Source of the DNA: Celeribacter baekdonensis
GTDB taxonomy: Bacteria > Pseudomonadota > Alphaproteobacteria > Rhodobacterales > Rhodobacteraceae
Assembly: GCF_900102315.1 (NCBI RefSeq)
Contig: NZ_FNBL01000003.1
Location: 310,001 to 374,000 of the forward strand
DNA length: 64,000 nucleotides
Direction: 5' to 3'
Shown: positions 35,433 through 44,165 of the stretch, in pieces
Layout of the letters: every line of letters begins with the position of its first letter
Numbering within the stretch: the stretch's first letter is position 1
Translations under genes and position numbers: made by a program
The notes under the pieces: model-generated
The model's database searches: none
What the model saw: the letters and a program-made list of their open reading frames with translations, nothing else
What the model was told of the DNA's origin: nothing

Positions 35433-37675
35433 TGCACCGTCTCCCCTTTGTCCACGGTGAAAAAGAAATCCTCGTCGGGGTCTTTGGCGACGATTTCATC
35501 CGGGACGGTTTGGGGTCCGTTCAAAAAGACATTCGCGCCAAAATGCCGATGCATCCGCGCCAGTTTTTCCATCCGCCAACCGGTCAACTCCTGGTAAAAC
35601 GCGGCGTAGTTTTCGGTGGCACGCAGCGCGTCGATTTTCTCGCGGTGCGCTTTGACACAGGCCTCGTGCTGGGCGCGAATGTCAGGGTCGGCCATCAGCC
35701 GGTCAAATTCCACCTGCAACCGCGGGATCATCCGCTGAATCGAAGTTTCTTGCTCGTAATTGTTGTTCATGCGGAACCAATAGGCCAACCCCTGATCGCG
35801 GTCCACATGGTTCACCCGGCCCCGGTCGCGTTTGACCAAAAAGCTTTCGGCCGAGCGCACGGCATAGTGGTTGAGCTGCACCACGTCATAGCCATAGGTC
35901 GCGGCATTCGAACGCCACGCGTTGCGAAACTCGTTTTTCGGCATTGGCTTGGCCGAGCCATTGTACCAACGGATTTTGTCCCAGATTTGCGGCTTGAGCC
36001 CTTTGGGCCGATGCACGCCAAGTTTTTTGAACAGGCCGACGTTTTTAAACAGGGTTTTAAAGCCCCAGGCCTGATGCGGTTTGTTGGCAAACTCCGGCGC
36101 ACAGCGGTCAAATTGCGCCAAGAGAAATGCGTCTTCATAGTCATGCACATCGGCATTGCCAAACAGCCGCCATGTGCAAGAAATCAGATTGGCATCGGGC
36201 ACCACGTCAAACAGCGCATTCATCGTGCCATCCCCGACTTTGATGTTGATGAACTCATCCACATCCATCGAAATCGCCCAATCCGCACCCGTCACAACCT
36301 CTTCGTTTTCGGCACTTTGCAAGGCGTGGTGTTGTGGCTTGAGGCCCGTGTCGTGGAACTTATTGTCACGGTGTTGGACATAACCCTTGGCCTGCAACAG
36401 CTCCAAAAACGTGTCGGTGCCATCCGTGCAATCATTGGTGTAGACCAAAAAACCCTCAACCCCGATGGCGCGGTGATAGGCGATCCATTCCAAAATGAAC
36501 GGGCCTTCGTTTTTCATACAGGTGACAATGGTCACCGAATTGTCGCCGCGTGGCGGTTTGGCCACCTTTTCTTCGGGCATCAAAATCGGTTTGTGACCCC
36601 ATTCCGAGGCGGCCATGTCAATGAGCGCCTGCGCATGAATGAGCGAGGCTTTCGGCACGATCCGCGACACGGTGGGCGCGACGTGGCGCAGCGCCATATA
36701 GCGGTAAAACCCGTAGCGCGTCGTCGGTTCGACGCCGCCCACCCGGATCAGCCGAAACACCGCCCCCTCGGGCAGTTTGGCCGGGGCCACACACCAGCGC
36801 CCCCGGCGCTTTTTCTCATCGAACTGGATACAGATGTGATCGGCAAACTGCACCGTGTCGCCATCGCGCACCCGCCACGGATAACATTGCTGGCCGATCA
36901 GTTGCACAACGCCATGTTCGGCCTCTTGCGCCAGATCGAACACCGAGCCCTCGGGCGCGGGCGGGATCAGGTCATAGACCTCGATATTGGCCACGGCGCG
37001 CGCCTCATGCAAATACAGGTGGCGCAAAATCTCATAGACCAAGACATCCGCCAAAGGCGCGCTCCACGGATCGGCCTCGGGCACCTCCATCCGATCCTTG
37101 CCGGGCGCGCCGGGGGTGACGTAAGGATGGGTCTCAGAGGGCAAATGGGCATGGCCCAGCGGCACATCACAATCCACCAAAATCACCACCATATCGGGGC
37201 TGATCTTGGCCAGCCCCTTGGCCAAAGCCTCGGCAAACGCAGTGTCTGAGCCGGGACGCGCCCGGTCCAATATCACCGCGCCATTCATGCCCTGATGCAC
37301 CGCGTGATAGCGCAGCCATTCCAAAACCACCTCCGCGCTCTCGCCATTGCGCGTGGACAGCGCCACGTTGCGTCCGGCCATATGCGCGGGCTCGGGGGCC
37401 ATCGGGATGATGTCGCAAAGCGCACCTTGGAAATAGGCGCGGATGCCTTCGCTTGGCACGGTCCCGGTGATCCAGGGCGCATCGCCGACGGATTTCAATT
37501 CGGCATCCAGCAACAGGTTTTGTGCCACCGCCTCGCTCATCTGAGTGCTGCGGCTGAAAAACAATTCGGCCTTGCCACTTTCAAGACCAATGGCCGCCAA
37601 AAGCGTGGCGGGGCCAAGTGTGCTGTGGGTCAGGGTGCGTGTGATGAGTTGGGTCATGGGGGAGGAGGGGCTCAT
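35429..37675 (-). CDS. Family 2/92-like glycosyltransferase with tandem domains
   Basis: A 748-residue cytosolic protein. The C-terminal half is a clear Glyco_tranf_2_4 / GT92-like domain: TIVTCMKNEGPFILEWIAYH, VYTNDCTDGTDTFLELLQ, the DxD-type SMDVDEFINI and LFGNADVHDY, ending with LNHYAVRSAESFLVKRDRG. The N-terminal half contains a segment (STRNGESAEVVLEWLRYHA then ILDRARPGSDTAFAEALA) that looks like a degenerate copy of the same domain without the acidic motif. I placed the start at ATG 37675 (AAGG upstream), eight bases after the previous stop. Presumably builds a surface glycan; sugar specificity unknown. Confidence 0.83.
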   Translation of the reverse strand: MSPSSPMTQLITRTLTHSTLGPATLLAAIGLESGKAELFFSRSTQMSEAVAQNLLLDAELKSVGDAPWITGTVPSEGIRAYFQGALCDIIPMAPEPAHMAGRNVALSTRNGESAEVVLEWLRYHAVHQGMNGAVILDRARPGSDTAFAEALAKGLAKISPDMVVILVDCDVPLGHAHLPSETHPYVTPGAPGKDRMEVPEADPWSAPLADVLVYEILRHLYLHEARAVANIEVYDLIPPAPEGSVFDLAQEAEHGVVQLIGQQCYPWRVRDGDTVQFADHICIQFDEKKRRGRWCVAPAKLPEGAVFRLIRVGGVEPTTRYGFYRYMALRHVAPTVSRIVPKASLIHAQALIDMAASEWGHKPILMPEEKVAKPPRGDNSVTIVTCMKNEGPFILEWIAYHRAIGVEGFLVYTNDCTDGTDTFLELLQAKGYVQHRDNKFHDTGLKPQHHALQSAENEEVVTGADWAISMDVDEFINIKVGDGTMNALFDVVPDANLISCTWRLFGNADVHDYEDAFLLAQFDRCAPEFANKPHQAWGFKTLFKNVGLFKKLGVHRPKGLKPQIWDKIRWYNGSAKPMPKNEFRNAWRSNAATYGYDVVQLNHYAVRSAESFLVKRDRGRVNHVDRDQGLAYWFRMNNNYEQETSIQRMIPRLQVEFDRLMADPDIRAQHEACVKAHREKIDALRATENYAAFYQELTGWRMEKLARMHRHFGANVFLNGPQTVPDEIVAKDPDEDFFFTVDKGETVH

Positions 37676-37683
37676 GCCTTGGA

Positions 37684-38700
37684 TCAGGCCTCTGGTGTCA
37701 GGGCTTTGAGCCGCGCCAGATGCGCGGCCAATTGCGTTGGGCCGGGCGGGGTTGAGCCGCCCATGAGGGTCAGTTGCCACATCAATTCCACCACATCGCG
37801 TTGCGACATCAAGGTTTTGAGCCGCGCGCGATGGGCGGCAACACAGGCCTGATGCAACGGTTCAAACGCGGCCATCTCAGATCGCAGCTTATGGGCCGCA
37901 GGCCGCATGGCTGTGATGCGTGTATCGGGAGTGATGTTAAAATTCCGTTCCGCCCAATAGCCCGCGCCGACCGGCTTTTGCATATGATTGGGCAGGCCGC
38001 GTGCGGATTTGAGCACGAATTCTTCGATCGACCGCACGGAGTAATGATTAAGCCAGGCGCGTTCTTTTTCATGCGGCACGCCGAACAGGTTGATCCGGGC
38101 TTGGGCCGCGGCAAAGGCAGTGGGCAGGGCGGCGCCGCTCGCGGACACCCAGTTTGGCAGATCTTGGTCCTTGGGGTTCTTCGGACGATGCACGCCCAAG
38201 TCACGAAAGGCTTTGGGCCGGTGCAGCGTTTTAAAAAAATGCGCCAGGGGCAAGGTGATGCCGTCAGGCGCAGCCATGGTAAAGCGCTCGGGCACCGGCA
38301 CATCATCCCATGTGCCAAACCCGTTGTTGCCAAACAGATGCCAGCGCAGCGGCATCGCGTCTGCCGTCTCTGGCATCAATTTCGCGACAGACCCCGCGTC
38401 TTGTATCACCAGATACTCATCGACATCAAAAAACAGCGCCAGATCGGCGCTCCGGTAGCGTTTGTGTTTGGACAGGAGTTTCATTGCCTGCCATTGCACC
38501 GATTTCTCCCCCTTTGGGTCAAAGGGCACATGGGTGATGAGACCCGCCGCGTCCAAGGCATCAAGCATCTGAGCGCTGCCATCGGTGCAGTCATGTGAGG
38601 CAATGAGAAAATGGGTAAAACCGGCGGCTTTATGATGGGCGAGCCAATCCAGAAGCCAAGGCCCCTCGTCGCGCAGACATGTGATCGCGAGTGTGTTCAC
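37684..38700 (-). CDS. Glycosyltransferase family 2/92-like protein
   Basis: A 338-residue glycosyltransferase with one domain of the same type as its downstream neighbour: TLAITCLRDEGPWLLDWLAHH at the start, SHDCTDGSAQMLDALD, the acidic motif LFFDVDEYLVI, LFGNNGFGTWDD, and LNHYSVRSIEEFVLKSARG. Start chosen at GTG 38700, where family similarity begins, with TTAAGG just upstream; an in-frame extension to 38739 has no family-like residues. First gene of a three-gene operon; the divergent neighbour is the glycosyltransferase-sulfotransferase fusion. Confidence 0.85.
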   Translation of the reverse strand: MNTLAITCLRDEGPWLLDWLAHHKAAGFTHFLIASHDCTDGSAQMLDALDAAGLITHVPFDPKGEKSVQWQAMKLLSKHKRYRSADLALFFDVDEYLVIQDAGSVAKLMPETADAMPLRWHLFGNNGFGTWDDVPVPERFTMAAPDGITLPLAHFFKTLHRPKAFRDLGVHRPKNPKDQDLPNWVSASGAALPTAFAAAQARINLFGVPHEKERAWLNHYSVRSIEEFVLKSARGLPNHMQKPVGAGYWAERNFNITPDTRITAMRPAAHKLRSEMAAFEPLHQACVAAHRARLKTLMSQRDVVELMWQLTLMGGSTPPGPTQLAAHLARLKALTPEA

Positions 38701-39079
38701 CCTTAACCTACCCGTAGCTGCGGCGCATGGTCCGCGCATAACTCTTGTGCGACTCTGTCATTCGACACGGTGACGGAGCCTGATGTCCAAACTGTGCCAG
38801 ATGCCTGCCAAGTTCGACCGTTTCGGCCCTGTTTTTCTGGCCTTTGTGGTCTCATATGGTCCCGGCCAAGTCAAGCGCGCGGGAGCAAAGGTCTTGGGTC
38901 CGTGTCGGTCCAGAGCTGTGTTTCGCACTCAGAGTGCGCATTTGTGTCGCAATCGGTTGAAGTGGTGCGGCGGTGCCGCAGTTGTTTCCCCATTCGAAAC
39001 AATGCGGTTTTCAACTGTATTTTAGGATGCTTCTGCGATATGCGTCACAGTCGATAGTCTTTTGCTCTGGAAGGGAAAA
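38701..39079. promoter_or_regulatory. Divergent intergenic region with a 15-bp palindrome
   Basis: About 380 bp between divergent glycan-modification genes. No credible gene is seen in it. CGCACTC-A-GAGTGCG at 38924-38938 is a perfect 15-bp palindrome that could be a regulator site. The last ~120 bp before 39080 is AT-richer and probably contains the rightward promoter. Confidence 0.45.
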
Positions 39080-40948
39080 ATGGCACAGTTACCAGTGATC
39101 GGTGCGTTGTGGATGGAAGGTCCGCTGAGTTACCTCGAACAGCTTTGTTTGAAATCCTTTGTCGATGCAGGGCATAAGGTCGTTCTTTATCATTACGGGC
39201 CGCTTGAAAACGTCCCAGAGGGGATCGAGCTTGGCGATGCCAATGATTTCCTGCCGCAGACGAATTTCCTGCAACATGAACGCACCGGCTCGCCTGCGCT
39301 GCATTCCGATCTCTTCCGCTATAAAATGTTGGAAAAAAGCGACAATGTGATCTGGGCTGACACAGACGCCTATTGCATGCGCCCGTTTGAGACCAAGACC
39401 GGGCATTATTTCGGCTGGGAAAGTGACAAGCACATCAACGGTGGTGTGCTGGGTCTGCCGAAAGACAGCGATGCGTTGAAGGCGCTGTTGGAATTCACCT
39501 CCGACGAGTTTTCGATCCCAAGTTATTACGGCGAGAAATACCAAGCCGAGTTGGAACAGAAAAAGGCCGAGGGCACTCCGGTTCACGCCTCCGAACAGCC
39601 TTGGGGCGTGTGGGGGCCACATGCGGTCAGCCATTTCTTGCACCAAACCGGCGAAGAAAAATATGCTTTCCCACAGGAGGTGCTCTATCCGTTCACCTTC
39701 AAAGACCGCCGGATCATGTTGAAGCGCGACGTTGATGTGTCGCCCTATGTGACCGACAAAACCACCTCTGTGCACCTCTATGGCCGCCGGATGCGGATGC
39801 GTTTGATCGAGAAAGAGGGCGGCGCGCCGCACCCGAAATCCTTCCTCGCCTCGCTGTTGCGCAAACATGACATTGATCCGGCCAAAGCGCCGATCATGAC
39901 CCGTCACAAACCGCAGGTCGATGACGGTGCGGCCAAAGACACCGCCGCCAAAGACAACAAGGCGAAACCGTCCGACCCCGCGCAGGGTTTGGTCATTGGT
40001 GACCCGGCCTTTATGGCGCGGATCGGTCTTGAGGCCCTCAAAGGTGACAAATCCTTCGGCCAAGTCGCCAAAGAATTTAAGGTCGACAACAAACTGGTCC
40101 GCGCCTGCCGCGACCGCATTCGCGACCATGCCAGCGACCTGTTTGTTCCGGTCGACGTGGGCGGTGTTTCCGCCTCCGATCTGATGGCGAATTACATCCA
40201 TCGCCGGCATTTCCTGCAAACCGCGAACCTGTCGGCCTTTACCCCGCCGGGATCGAAGTTTTTGTTTATGAAGACCTCAAAAGCGGCTTGTTCGACGGTG
40301 ATGGCCACCTTGATCCGGCAAATGGCACGCGCTCGGGGCGACGAGGGAAACGGCGTGATGGAAACGCTGAATTCGGTCCATTCCCCGCCCGCCAATCTGG
40401 TGATGAGCGGTTTGAAAGCCCTGAATGAACAGATGATCATGGACGCTTTGGCGGACCCGGATGTGTTCAAATTCACCGTGATCCGCGACCCGATCAGCCG
40501 CACCGTGTCGGCCTGGGCCGATAAGATTGACGGCAATGAAAAAGAAAAAGGCCGCCTGATGCGCTATCTTGGCCGTGACGAGAACAGCAATATCACGCTC
40601 AAACAATTCATCGCGCTTTTGGCCGAGGATGAGGGCGCGCGTGATCTGGACCGGCATTGGCGGCTTCAGCGCAAAGAGACCAGCTATGATTTGATCGACT
40701 ATGATTACATCGGGCTGGTGGAAGAGATGGATGCGGCGATGGAGAAAATCGTTGGCACCTGTTTTGGTACAGAAGCTGCGGGGGAGATCGTCGACACAAG
40801 GCGCACCCTTGGCCACAAAACCAAATCCTCTGAGCTGATCAAGACCCTGTCTGCGAAGGATTTGAAAAATCTCGAAAAGGCCTTTGGCCCCGATTTCGAA
40901 ATGTATGAAGAGGTCAAAGCCCGGCTGAGCCAATCCGCCGCCGCGTGA
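39080..40948 (+). CDS. Glycosyltransferase - HTH - sulfotransferase fusion protein
   Basis: A 622-residue three-part protein. Residues ~1-260 are a GT32-like glycosyltransferase (ALHSDLFRYKML, then DxD in IWADTDAYCMRPF, NGGVLGLPKDSDALK). Residues ~312-354 (ARIGLEALKGDKSFGQVAKE, then a second helix ending ASDLF) strongly resemble the helix-turn-helix of IS3-type transposase OrfA. Residues ~390-622 are a sulfotransferase: KFLFMKTSKAACSTVMATL (phosphosulfate loop) and FTVIRDPISRTVSAWADKI (3'-phosphate site). GGAAGGG precedes ATG 39080. It would link sugar transfer and sulfation of the same surface glycan. The linker has a duplicated AAKD pentapeptide. Confidence 0.83.
   Translation: MAQLPVIGALWMEGPLSYLEQLCLKSFVDAGHKVVLYHYGPLENVPEGIELGDANDFLPQTNFLQHERTGSPALHSDLFRYKMLEKSDNVIWADTDAYCMRPFETKTGHYFGWESDKHINGGVLGLPKDSDALKALLEFTSDEFSIPSYYGEKYQAELEQKKAEGTPVHASEQPWGVWGPHAVSHFLHQTGEEKYAFPQEVLYPFTFKDRRIMLKRDVDVSPYVTDKTTSVHLYGRRMRMRLIEKEGGAPHPKSFLASLLRKHDIDPAKAPIMTRHKPQVDDGAAKDTAAKDNKAKPSDPAQGLVIGDPAFMARIGLEALKGDKSFGQVAKEFKVDNKLVRACRDRIRDHASDLFVPVDVGGVSASDLMANYIHRRHFLQTANLSAFTPPGSKFLFMKTSKAACSTVMATLIRQMARARGDEGNGVMETLNSVHSPPANLVMSGLKALNEQMIMDALADPDVFKFTVIRDPISRTVSAWADKIDGNEKEKGRLMRYLGRDENSNITLKQFIALLAEDEGARDLDRHWRLQRKETSYDLIDYDYIGLVEEMDAAMEKIVGTCFGTEAAGEIVDTRRTLGHKTKSSELIKTLSAKDLKNLEKAFGPDFEMYEEVKARLSQSAAA
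39929..39958 (+). repeat. 15-bp in-frame tandem duplication in fusion-protein linker
   Basis: GCGGCCAAAGACACC followed by GCCGCCAAAGACAAC encodes AAKDT-AAKDN in the Lys/Asp-rich linker between the glycosyltransferase and HTH segments. Confidence 0.8.
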
Positions 40949-40970
40949 TCAAATTCGTCAGAAACTGTCA

Positions 40971-41002
40971 AAACGGATCGGGGATCAATACCCGATCCGT
41001 TT
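40971..41002. terminator. Bidirectional terminator overlapping the AbrB-family gene end
   Basis: AAACGGATCGGG (40971-40982) pairs perfectly with CCCGATCCGTTT (40991-41002) around an 8-nt loop, with T/A flanks. The last codons and stop of the convergent membrane gene lie inside the right arm and loop. Confidence 0.88.
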
Positions 41003-42076
41003 TGCGATTTTGGTCAACAGCGTTGGTGCCACGGCCACGATGATCACAATCCGCACGAGGTGATGGATCGAAATATAGGCGACCTCCGCATTCATCGCCA
41101 AAGCCACCAAGGACATTTCGGTCAAGCCCCCCGGCGCATAGGCCAAAAGCACCTGTTCCACGCTTTGCCCGAACACGCTGTGAAACAGCATGGCCACCGT
41201 CAGCGACAGTGCCATCATCAAAAGCGTGCCCCCCAAAGTGAGCAACAGCGTTTCGGCGACAAGCCGCCCGCCTGCGCCTTTGAACCGCGCGCCCATGGAC
41301 GAGCCAAGGATCACCTGCGCCGCCACAATGATCAGGGCCGGGGGCGAGGAATGGGTCAGCCCGGAAATATGCGCGGCCGCTGACAGCACCAGCGGCCCCA
41401 AAAGTCCGGGCGCGGGCAGCCGCAATTTCTCGCCCATCCATGCGCCCAAAACCGCACAGCCGATCAGGATCAATGCGCTCAAAGCCGTCATCGACGTGGC
41501 CGGATCTGAGGCCAAGGACACGCCGCGCACCTCATAGCCCAGGATCACCCGAAACCACAGCGCGATGATCGAGATCGACACGACGATCCGCCCGGCATGG
41601 GCCAGAATGATCCGCTTTTCATCGCCCCCGAGCGCGCCGCCAATCACCGTCATCTCGTTGAGGCCGCCGGGCATGGCGGAGAAAAACGCGGTGATCGGGT
41701 CAAGCCGCCCGACCTTGATATAAAATGGGACAACAAGCGCCGCAGCCATCGCCAGATAGACCGCAAGCCCCGCCAGGGAGAGGCCCCAACGCGCCAGATG
41801 GTGAAAGGTCTCGGGGGTGAAGCTTGACCCAAGCATGACGCCGATCACCGGGATCACGATCGGACGCAAGGCATTTGGCGCCTCAAGTGGCGCGCCCGCC
41901 ATCACACAGGTGAAAATCACCAACATCGGCCCAAGCATCCACGGCAAGGGCAAATGTGCCAGGTAAAACCCGGTGCCGCCCGCCGCACCGAGGCACAGGG
42001 TCAGCACGATCAGCGCAAGACGTTTGGGGTCGGGGCGTATGGGGGATGGGGGTATGGGAGATGGGCGTTGGGGCAA
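40985..42076 (-). CDS. AbrB family membrane protein (putative transporter)
   Basis: A 363-residue integral membrane protein with about ten helices, of the PF05145 type often misnamed 'ammonia monooxygenase' or AbrB regulator. Signals are the two repeated halves around FFSAMPGGLNEMTVIGGALGGD and LAYAPGGLTEMSLVALAMN, and PWMLGPMLV near residue 45. Start is TTG 42076 with AGG eight bases upstream; no in-frame ATG lies nearer than the first helix. The N terminus is proline-rich and contains a 15-bp duplication (PSPIP-PSPIR). Substrate unknown. Confidence 0.82.
   Translation of the reverse strand: MPQRPSPIPPSPIRPDPKRLALIVLTLCLGAAGGTGFYLAHLPLPWMLGPMLVIFTCVMAGAPLEAPNALRPIVIPVIGVMLGSSFTPETFHHLARWGLSLAGLAVYLAMAAALVVPFYIKVGRLDPITAFFSAMPGGLNEMTVIGGALGGDEKRIILAHAGRIVVSISIIALWFRVILGYEVRGVSLASDPATSMTALSALILIGCAVLGAWMGEKLRLPAPGLLGPLVLSAAAHISGLTHSSPPALIIVAAQVILGSSMGARFKGAGGRLVAETLLLTLGGTLLMMALSLTVAMLFHSVFGQSVEQVLLAYAPGGLTEMSLVALAMNAEVAYISIHHLVRIVIIVAVAPTLLTKIAKRIGY
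42037..42066 (-). repeat. 15-bp in-frame tandem duplication at AbrB-family N terminus
   Basis: GTATGGGGGATGGGG and GTATGGGAGATGGGC (plus strand) differ at two positions and encode PSPIP/R twice within the first 13 codons of the minus-strand gene. Confidence 0.78.
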
Positions 42077-42226
42077 GGTAGCAACCTAGGCTCTATTCGG
42101 TTAGGGGCACCATACTGTGCTCAGGGCGTGGAGCAAGGCGGGCTACACGGTTTTTGCGCACATGGGTTCTGCGTGATCTGCGATTTTTGGCGCAGAGGCG
42201 CGAAAAAGAAAAAGAGGGGCAGGGGG

Positions 42227-42259
42227 CTGTTACAAATCTTTTGCCAGAGCGTCACAAAG
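42227..42259 (+). promoter_or_regulatory. Candidate PhoB box upstream of phnC
   Basis: CTGTTACAAAT, CTTTTGCCAGA and GCGTCACAAAG are three consecutive 11-nt units, with the first and third matching the CTGTNAC-type half-site of Pho boxes. The site lies 50 bp before phnC. Phosphate-limitation control by PhoB is established for C-P lyase operons generally; this site is a visual candidate. Confidence 0.45.
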
Positions 42260-42308
42260 CGGTTTCAGACTCTGTGCTTTATCCCCGCAACGAAATGAGG
42301 GGATCAGA

Positions 42309-43133
42309 ATGCTCGAAGTCAAAGGCCTGACAAAGCGGTTTGGTGGCAACATCGCCGTGGACAACGTCAGCTTTACCGTGGACCGCCCGATGATGATCGG
42401 TATCATTGGCCGCTCCGGTGCGGGCAAATCGACCTTTTTGCGCATGATGAACCGGCTGACCGAGGCGTCTGAGGGTGTATTGGCCTTTGAGGGGCGCAAT
42501 GTGTTGCCGCTTGTGGGGAAGGCCAAGCGCGAGTGGCAATCGACCTGCGCGATGATTTTCCAACAGTTCAACCTTGTGCCGCGCATGGATGTGGTTTCGA
42601 ACGTGCTGCATGGCACGTTGGGCCGCCGCTCGACCTTGGCGACGATGTTCAACCTCTATCCCGAAAGCGACATCCACCAAGCCATCGACATTCTCGACCG
42701 TCTGGGCATCGCCCAACACGCCGAGAAACGCGCCGAGGCGCTGTCGGGTGGTCAACAACAACGGGTCGCGATTGCGCGCGCGTTGATGCAAGACCCGAAA
42801 GTGATCTTGGCCGATGAACCCATCGCCTCGCTCGATCCGATGAATGCGCAAACCGTGATGGAAGCGCTCAGGCGCATCCATGACGAAGACGGGCGCATGG
42901 TCATCGCCAACCTGCACACGCTCGATACTGCGCGGCGCTATTGCGACCGCATCATCGGGATGCGTGACGGGCGCGTCGTGTTTGACGGAACCCCCGCACA
43001 GCTCACAACCGGTGTGGCGCGCGACATTTATGGCGCGGGCGCGGATTTTTCCGAGGCTGCCACATCCACCGAAATTCGCGATCACCACGACATTGAAGCG
43101 GCCGAAATCCGCAATGCCGAAGTCGCGATCTAA
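42309..43133 (+). CDS. phnC: Phosphonate ABC transporter ATP-binding protein PhnC
   Basis: ATPase of the phosphonate importer, 274 residues. Walker [12 protein letters not shown] near 37-47, Q-loop [13 protein letters not shown], signature [15 protein letters not shown] near 145-159 and Walker [14 protein letters not shown] are intact. GAGG precedes the ATG. First gene of phnC-D-E-E, with a PhoB-like box upstream. A C-terminal tail of about 30 residues ([13 protein letters not shown] at the end) is characteristic of PhnC rather than general amino-acid ATPases. Confidence 0.95.
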   Translation: MLEVKGLTKRFGGNIAVDNVSFTVDRPMMIGIIGRSGAGKSTFLRMMNRLTEASEGVLAFEGRNVLPLVGKAKREWQSTCAMIFQQFNLVPRMDVVSNVLHGTLGRRSTLATMFNLYPESDIHQAIDILDRLGIAQHAEKRAEALSGGQQQRVAIARALMQDPKVILADEPIASLDPMNAQTVMEALRRIHDEDGRMVIANLHTLDTARRYCDRIIGMRDGRVVFDGTPAQLTTGVARDIYGAGADFSEAATSTEIRDHHDIEAAEIRNAEVAI

Positions 43134-43196
43134 CCGCTTTCATCCCCGCCCGCCTTTCACCGAACCTTTGGCGGGCAATACAACCTGGAGAAACAG

Positions 43197-44102
43197 ATGA
43201 AACACCTGCTTGCTGCTGTTCTTGCGACCACCGCCCTTGTTGGCGCGGCGCATGCTCAAGAGATCAAAGAATTCAACATCGGCCTTTTGGGTGGCGAAAA
43301 CGCCCAAGACCGTTTGAATTCCAACGAATGCCTGCGCGCCTATGCCGAAGAGGCCCTTGGCGTTCCGGTCAAACTTTTTGCCCCCGCCGATTATAACGGC
43401 GTGATGCAGGGCCTTTTGGGCGGCACCATCGACATGGCTTGGCTCGGCGCGTCCTCCTACGCTGGCATCTACATCCAAGACCCTGAGGCTGTTGAGCCCG
43501 TGCTCATCAAAATCAACATGGATGGGTCCTACGGCTACCACTCCATCGGTTTCGCACGCAAAGACTCCGGCATCACCTCGCTTGACGATATGGCTGGCAA
43601 GAGCTTTGGTTTCGGTGATCCGAACTCCACCTCCGGCTACCTGATCCCCTCCATCGAGATCCCGCAGTACAAAGATGGTATCACCATGGAGTCCGGCGAC
43701 TATTTCGGTGAGGTCAAATTCACCGGCGGTCACGAACAGACCATCGTTGCCGTCAACAATGGCGACATCGACGCTGGCGTGACCTGGGCCGATGGCCAAG
43801 GCGCATGGGAAGATGGGTACAACTCCGGTGCGTTCCGCAAGGCGGTTGACGCGGGTCTTGTGGACATGAACGATTTTGTGGAAATCTGGCGTTCCAAACC
43901 GATCCCTGAGGGTCCGGTTGTGCTGCGCAAATCTTTGCCGGCTGATGCCAAAGCCACCATGACCGCGCTGGTCGAAAATATGATCAACACCGACGCCGAT
44001 TGCACCTACGGCATGGCCGCAGGCGAAACTCTGGGCTTCCAGCCGATCACCCATGCCGCCTACGAATCCATCGTGGCCGCACGTCTGTCGAAAGCCAACT
44101 GA
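43197..44102 (+). CDS. phnD: Phosphonate-binding periplasmic protein PhnD
   Basis: Solute-binding protein capturing phosphonates in the periplasm, 301 residues with a Sec signal (MKHLLAAVLATTALVGAAHAQ). Signals include FNIGLLGGENAQDRLNSNECL after the signal, GVMQGLLGGTIDMAWLGASSYAG (the binding-site segment), and SFGFGDPNSTSGYLIPS near 140. Followed by a strong hairpin with a T tract before phnE, a common arrangement giving more binding protein than permease. Confidence 0.95.
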   Translation: MKHLLAAVLATTALVGAAHAQEIKEFNIGLLGGENAQDRLNSNECLRAYAEEALGVPVKLFAPADYNGVMQGLLGGTIDMAWLGASSYAGIYIQDPEAVEPVLIKINMDGSYGYHSIGFARKDSGITSLDDMAGKSFGFGDPNSTSGYLIPSIEIPQYKDGITMESGDYFGEVKFTGGHEQTIVAVNNGDIDAGVTWADGQGAWEDGYNSGAFRKAVDAGLVDMNDFVEIWRSKPIPEGPVVLRKSLPADAKATMTALVENMINTDADCTYGMAAGETLGFQPITHAAYESIVAARLSKAN

Positions 44103-44120
44103 GATCATTTGATCTGATCT

Positions 44121-44150
44121 AGACCCCGCGCTTTGGTGCGGGGTCTTTTT
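44121..44150 (+). terminator. Intra-operon terminator/attenuator between phnD and phnE
   Basis: AGACCCCGC (44121-44129) and GCGGGGTCT (44138-44146) form a 9-bp stem followed by TTTTT. It sits between phnD and the first phnE, so it should end most transcripts after the binding protein. Confidence 0.85.
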
Positions 44151-44165
44151 ACAAGGACCTCCCAC

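Noticed and set aside
35210-37249. Plus-strand open frame of 679 codons opposite a glycosyltransferase gene
   Set aside because: No recognisable motif, and the minus-strand gene has clear family signals; an artefact of codon bias.
38770-39057. Plus-strand frame in the divergent glycan intergenic region
   Set aside because: Cys/Ser/Arg-rich without family likeness or ribosome site; the region is better explained as regulatory.
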